This document shows positions 6,558 to 9,899 of a stretch of DNA of 9,899 nucleotides, one piece after another. Below the pieces are notes generated by a model that made no database searches, was not told where the DNA came from, and worked only from the letters and a program-made list of their open reading frames with translations. Source of the stretch: Pseudomonadota bacterium (GTDB lineage Bacteria > Desulfobacterota > Syntrophia > Syntrophales > UBA5619); the NCBI GenBank assembly GCA_018896355.1, contig JAHIMW010000084.1, positions 1-9,899 on the forward strand. Direction: 5' to 3'. Position numbers and translations under genes: made by a program. Numbering within the stretch: the stretch's first letter is position 1; every line of letters begins with the position of its first letter.

Positions 6558-7445
6558 ATGAAAAAAATTGGGTTTATCGGTCTGGGAATCATGGGAAAGC
6601 CCATGAGCAAGAATCTGTTGAAGGCAGGATATCCGCTCGTCGTCTACGACATCGTCGCCGCGGCGGTCGATGAGGTCGTGCAGGCAGGGGCGGAAAAAGG
6701 CGCCTCTCCGAAGGACGTCGCCGCAAAGGCGGACGTGGTAATCACGATGCTCCCCAACTCGCCGCAAGTGCAGGAGGTCGTCTTGGGGAAGGACGGTCTG
6801 TTGGAAGCCATGCAACCCGGTTCGATCCTGATCGACATGAGTTCCATCGCCCCGCTCGTCAGCCGCGAGGTGGCCGCCCGGCTTGCCGAAAAGAAGATCC
6901 GGATGCTGGACGCCCCGGTCAGCGGCGGGGAACCGAAAGCGATCGACGGAACGCTCTCGATCATGGTCGGAGGCAACCAGGCCGACTTCGATGAATTCCT
7001 GCCCGCGATGAAGACGATGGGCGCCTCCGTCGTCCTCTGCGGTGAAATCGGGGCGGGAAACGTCACGAAGCTTGCCAACCAGATCGTCGTCGCCGCCAAC
7101 ATCGCCGCCGTCTCCGAGGCGCTGGTCCTGGCCACCAAGGCGGGCGTCAACCCGGATCTCGTCTTTCAGGCAATCCGCGGCGGCCTGGCCGGCAGCACGG
7201 TAATGAACGCCAAGGCCCCGATGATGATGGACCGGAATTTCAAGCCCGGTTTCCGGATCAACCTCCACATCAAGGACCTGAACAACGTGCTGGACACCGC
7301 GAAAGGGATTGCGGTGCCGACCCCGCTCACCGACGAAGTGATGAAGATGATGCTGTCGCTCCGGGACGACGGAATGGGCGACGCCGACCACAGCGCGCTG
7401 GTCCGATTCTACGAAAAGATCGCCGGGATTGAGCTGCACCGGTAA
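6558..7445 (+). CDS. garR: 2-hydroxy-3-oxopropionate (tartronate semialdehyde) reductase
   Basis: This 295-aa beta-hydroxyacid dehydrogenase reduces tartronate semialdehyde to D-glycerate with NAD(P)H in the cytoplasm. The Rossmann motif GLGIMGKPM is at 8-16. The substrate-binding segment DAPVSGGEPKAIDGTLSIMVGG (118-139) has the GarR/GlxR-specific form. The catalytic lysine is Lys171 in GNVTKLANQ, with Asn175 following. FRINLHIKDL (232-241) is also typical of GarR/GlxR rather than 3-hydroxyisobutyrate dehydrogenase. AAAGGAG (6542-6548) supports the ATG at 6558. The gene follows the hyi-like gene by 146 nt; in E. coli, hyi and glxR are likewise close together in the glyoxylate cluster. No glyoxylate carboligase (gcl) is present in this window. 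Confidence 0.9.
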   Translation: MKKIGFIGLGIMGKPMSKNLLKAGYPLVVYDIVAAAVDEVVQAGAEKGASPKDVAAKADVVITMLPNSPQVQEVVLGKDGLLEAMQPGSILIDMSSIAPLVSREVAARLAEKKIRMLDAPVSGGEPKAIDGTLSIMVGGNQADFDEFLPAMKTMGASVVLCGEIGAGNVTKLANQIVVAANIAAVSEALVLATKAGVNPDLVFQAIRGGLAGSTVMNAKAPMMMDRNFKPGFRINLHIKDLNNVLDTAKGIAVPTPLTDEVMKMMLSLRDDGMGDADHSALVRFYEKIAGIELHR

Positions 7446-7547
7446 GAGATTGCCGGCCTGAGCGGCAGACCGATTGAAGACCTTTTGAAAGGGATTTGGA
7501 TACGATCCCCTGTCGCGTATTGTAACGGCATATTGAGGAGAATATTT

Positions 7548-9329
7548 ATGAACTTGCAACATGCAAAACTGAATGGCTGGGTGAAGGAGGTGGCCGACAT
7601 GTGCCGGCCCGATTCCGTCTATTGGTGCGACGGCAGCCAGGAGGAGTATGACCGCCTGATGAAGCGGATGGTGGAAGGCGGCATGGCCACGCCGCTTGAA
7701 AAACGTCCGAACAGCTTCCTCTTCCGCTCCACGCCAAGCGACGTGGCCCGAATCGAATCGCGCACCTACATCAGCACGGCAAACAGGGACGATGCAGGAC
7801 CGACCAACAACTGGGTCGCGCCGGAAGAGCTGAAGACAAAGATGAAGGGCCTCTACGCAGGCTGCATGAAGGGCCGCACCCTGTTTGTGATCCCCTTCTC
7901 AATGGGGCCCGTCAATTCACCGATCGCGAAGATCGGCGTCGAGATCACAGACAGCCCGTACGTGGTCTGCAACATGCACATCATGACCCGCGTCGGCACA
8001 GCCGTAATGGAAAAACTGGGCGCCGACGGCGAGTTCATCCCCTGCCTGCACTCGATCGGCGCGCCGCTGGCGCCGGGACAGAAGGATTCGTCCTGGCCCT
8101 GCGCCCCCCTCGATCAGAAGTATATCAGCCATTTCCCGGAAGAGAACCTCATCTGGTCTTACGGGAGCGGCTACGGAGGCAACGCGCTGCTCGGGAAGAA
8201 GTGTCTGGCGCTGCGCATCGCCTCGGCCATGGCGAAACGGGAGGGGTGGATGGCCGAACATATGCTGATCCTGCGCCTGACGAGTCCCGCGGGCAAACAG
8301 TACCATATTGCCGCCGCCTTCCCGTCCGCCTGCGGCAAGACCAATCTCGCGATGCTCACGCCGACCATCCCCGACTGGAAATGCGAGTGCGTCGGCGACG
8401 ACATCGCCTGGATCAAGATCGGCCCGGATGGAAGACCGTACGCAATCAACCCCGAATATGGCTTCTTCGGTGTCGCCCCCGGAACCTCATACGACTCCAA
8501 CCCCTCCGCGATGGACACCATCAACGAGAACACGATTTTCACCAACTGCGCCCTGACCGACGACGGCGACATCTGGTGGGAAGGGATGGACGGTGAACCT
8601 CCGGCCCACGCGATCGACTGGAAGGGCCGGGACTGGACCCCCGGCGGCAACAAGCCGGCCGCCCATCCGAATTCCCGTTTCACCGCCCCGGCAAGCCAAT
8701 GCCCGGTCATCTGCCCCGACTGGGAGAAACCCCAAGGCGTTCCGATTGACATCTTCGTCTTCGGCGGCCGCCGTACCAGCGTCATGCCGCTGATCCACGA
8801 GGCCTATTCCTGGGACCACGGCGTCTTCATGGGGGCCACCGCCTCTTCCGAAACAACCGCCGCCAACATCGGCGCCGTGGGCAACCTCCGGCGCGACCCG
8901 TTCGCGATGCAGCCCTTCTGCGGCTACAACATGGCCGATTACTTCGGGCACTGGCTGGCGATGGGCGACCGCTTCGGCAAGCACGCCCCGCGGATCTTCT
9001 ATGTGAACTGGTTCCGCAAGAGTCCGGAAGGGAAATGGCTCTGGCCGGGGTTCGGCGACAACAGCCGGGTGCTGAAATGGATGTGCGAGCGGATCGACGG
9101 CAAGGTCGGGGCCGTCGAAACCCCGATCGGCCTGATGCCCAAAGAGGGCGACCTCGACCTCACAGGGCTCGCTATTCCTCCCGCGGATCTGAAGGAATTG
9201 TTCCGCGTCGACGCCGAAGCATGGAAGGCCGAGATCTCCGATATCGAGAGACACTTCCGCCGGTTCGGCGACCGGCTCCCCGCAAGGCTCCGGAAACAGT
9301 TGGATGATCTTGGAAAACGTTTGGGATAG
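7548..9329 (+). CDS. pckG: Phosphoenolpyruvate carboxykinase (GTP)
   Basis: The enzyme interconverts oxaloacetate + GTP and PEP + GDP + CO2 in the cytoplasm, usually for gluconeogenesis and in some anaerobes for CO2 fixation onto PEP. At 593 aa it is a normal GTP-type enzyme. The GTP-class P-loop FPSACGKTN (258-266) carries the reactive Cys262 and Lys264. The Mn2+ ligands expected from the animal enzyme are Lys218 (LLGKKC), His238 (AEHML) and Asp285 (VGDDIAW). Arg72 in ESRTYIST is the R-loop arginine, and Tyr209 lies in SYGSGYGG. The C-terminal WFRKSPEGKWLWPGFGDNSR provides the aromatic guanine pocket. The open frame extends upstream to 7485, but ATG 7548 with GAGGAG (7535-7540) and the family-like N-terminus is preferred. 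It lies 102 nt after garR; that gap shows no clear promoter or terminator. Confidence 0.96.
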   Translation: MNLQHAKLNGWVKEVADMCRPDSVYWCDGSQEEYDRLMKRMVEGGMATPLEKRPNSFLFRSTPSDVARIESRTYISTANRDDAGPTNNWVAPEELKTKMKGLYAGCMKGRTLFVIPFSMGPVNSPIAKIGVEITDSPYVVCNMHIMTRVGTAVMEKLGADGEFIPCLHSIGAPLAPGQKDSSWPCAPLDQKYISHFPEENLIWSYGSGYGGNALLGKKCLALRIASAMAKREGWMAEHMLILRLTSPAGKQYHIAAAFPSACGKTNLAMLTPTIPDWKCECVGDDIAWIKIGPDGRPYAINPEYGFFGVAPGTSYDSNPSAMDTINENTIFTNCALTDDGDIWWEGMDGEPPAHAIDWKGRDWTPGGNKPAAHPNSRFTAPASQCPVICPDWEKPQGVPIDIFVFGGRRTSVMPLIHEAYSWDHGVFMGATASSETTAANIGAVGNLRRDPFAMQPFCGYNMADYFGHWLAMGDRFGKHAPRIFYVNWFRKSPEGKWLWPGFGDNSRVLKWMCERIDGKVGAVETPIGLMPKEGDLDLTGLAIPPADLKELFRVDAEAWKAEISDIERHFRRFGDRLPARLRKQLDDLGKRLG

Positions 9330-9411
9330 ACCCCCTAAGCACCATTCATTCTTCATCAAAGGAACCGGATTCTGGTTACTTGACGCTTAGATACCGGTCT
9401 TCATTCGCGGC

Positions 9412-9443
9412 AAAGCAAAATATAGAGCAACTTTTTTTGCTTT
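9412..9443 (+). terminator. Possible weak AT-rich terminator or dyad after pckG
   Basis: Arms aaagcaaaa (9412-9420) and ttttgcttt (9435-9443) form a 9-bp AT-rich stem with a 14-nt loop, and seven T residues fall at 9432-9438. It lies 82 nt beyond the pckG stop. It lacks the GC-rich stem of a normal intrinsic terminator. The rest of the 9330-9460 gap shows no gene. Confidence 0.25.
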
Positions 9444-9460
9444 ATGGCATAAAAAATCCC

Positions 9461-9899
9461 ATGTTGATCACTCGTTATTCTGAAACATCCATCCTTCAGG
9501 ACCTTGCGGAAAAGATCGTTTCCTGAGGGAAGATATCCGCGACCTGGAAAATGTCCGGGACCTTTCCGCCCTTGAACTGCTGGCGGACATGCTCGCCGAA
9601 AGGGTCGGCACCCCCCTCTCGCTGCAGTCCATCAGGGAAGACCTGGAGGTCAGCCATCGCGCCGTTTCTCACTGGGTCGATATCCTCGAAAGACTGTATT
9701 ACTGTTACCTCGTTACGCCCTACGCCCACAGCACCGTTCGTTCCCTGCGGAAAGCGCCCAAGCTCTACCTTTGGGACTGGTCCGCCATCGCCGATGAAGG
9801 CAGCCGCTTTGAAAATCTGATCGCCGGGCACCTCCTGAAAATGTGTCATTTCCTGGAAGACCGGGAAGGTTACCGGATGGGTCTGCACTATCTGCGCGA
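9461..9899 (+). pseudogene. Internally deleted AAA-type ATPase/DUF4143 gene, 3' end beyond the window
   Basis: Two pieces in different frames look like parts of one gene. The ATG at 9461 opens a 21-codon frame starting MLITRYSETSILQDLAEK, ending at TGA 9524-9526. This resembles the N-terminus of the AAA_14/DUF4143 ATP-binding proteins, where a GPRQVGKTT Walker A motif normally follows at once. From about 9508 another frame, with no stop to 9899, reads FLREDIRDLENV, LSLQSIREDLEVSH, LERLYYCYLVTPY, LRKAPKLYLWDW and FENLIAGHLLK. These are typical of the C-terminal DUF4143 domain (helical, winged-helix-like). Walker A, Walker B and the rest of the ATPase domain, roughly 150-200 residues, are absent. 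The simplest reading is an internal deletion with frameshift joining the two ends near 9511-9523. An alternative is a short DUF4143-only protein starting at ATG 9589, but that has no ribosome site. The 3' end is not in view. Confidence 0.7.

Noticed and set aside
7496..7523. TTGGAT-16-TATTGT as a pckG promoter
   Set aside because: Both boxes are weak matches in an ordinary gap; not enough to annotate.
9496..9888. Minus-strand frame over the DUF4143 remnant
   Set aside because: The plus-strand translation gives clear DUF4143-like sequence, so the minus-strand frame is a shadow.

Overview
The window is high-GC bacterial DNA with every recognisable gene on the + strand. Gene content and the GGGG-type palindromic repeats suggest an anaerobic or syntrophic member of the former Deltaproteobacteria (Desulfobacterota, perhaps Syntrophales-like). 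This placement is inferred from gene content and general familiarity, not from a database search.

Region 1 (23-3150) is the edge of a sugar-nucleotide locus for surface polysaccharide. It holds a UDP-glucuronate 4-epimerase-like SDR, GDP-mannose 4,6-dehydratase (gmd) and GDP-L-fucose synthase (fcl). The last two are consecutive steps from GDP-mannose to GDP-L-fucose. A 64-nt perfect-armed palindrome fills most of the gmd-fcl gap, and a terminator-like hairpin follows fcl.

Region 2 (3247-4607) is a compact F0 ATP synthase operon: an AtpZ-type small membrane protein, AtpI, and AtpB (subunit a). It ends in a strong intrinsic terminator directly after atpB, so atpE (subunit c), which commonly follows, is absent here. 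A second GGGG-type palindrome lies in frame inside the 3' end of the AtpZ gene and encodes part of its tail, which then overlaps atpI.

Region 3 (4691-9329) is a carbon-metabolism cluster: an HpcH/HpaI-family aldolase, a hydroxypyruvate isomerase-like TIM barrel (Hyi), a tartronate semialdehyde reductase-like enzyme (GarR/GlxR) and GTP-dependent PEP carboxykinase (pckG). Hyi and GarR share tartronate semialdehyde, and some aldolases of this family also produce it. The set could route C3 or sugar-acid carbon to glycerate, with PEPCK linking oxaloacetate to PEP. The gaps of 100-160 nt between these genes contain dyads and possible promoters, so they may not form one simple transcript.

Region 4 (9330-9899) has an AT-rich spacer and then what looks like a broken AAA-type ATPase/DUF4143 gene. 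Its first 20 or so codons are joined out of frame to its C-terminal domain, without the ATP-binding core. It runs off the window end.

I found no RNA genes, CRISPR arrays, transposase genes or clearly novel multi-gene system. The most unusual items are the palindromic repeats (one recruited into a coding sequence), the F0 operon lacking atpE, the tartronate-semialdehyde/PEPCK cluster and the internally deleted DUF4143 gene.
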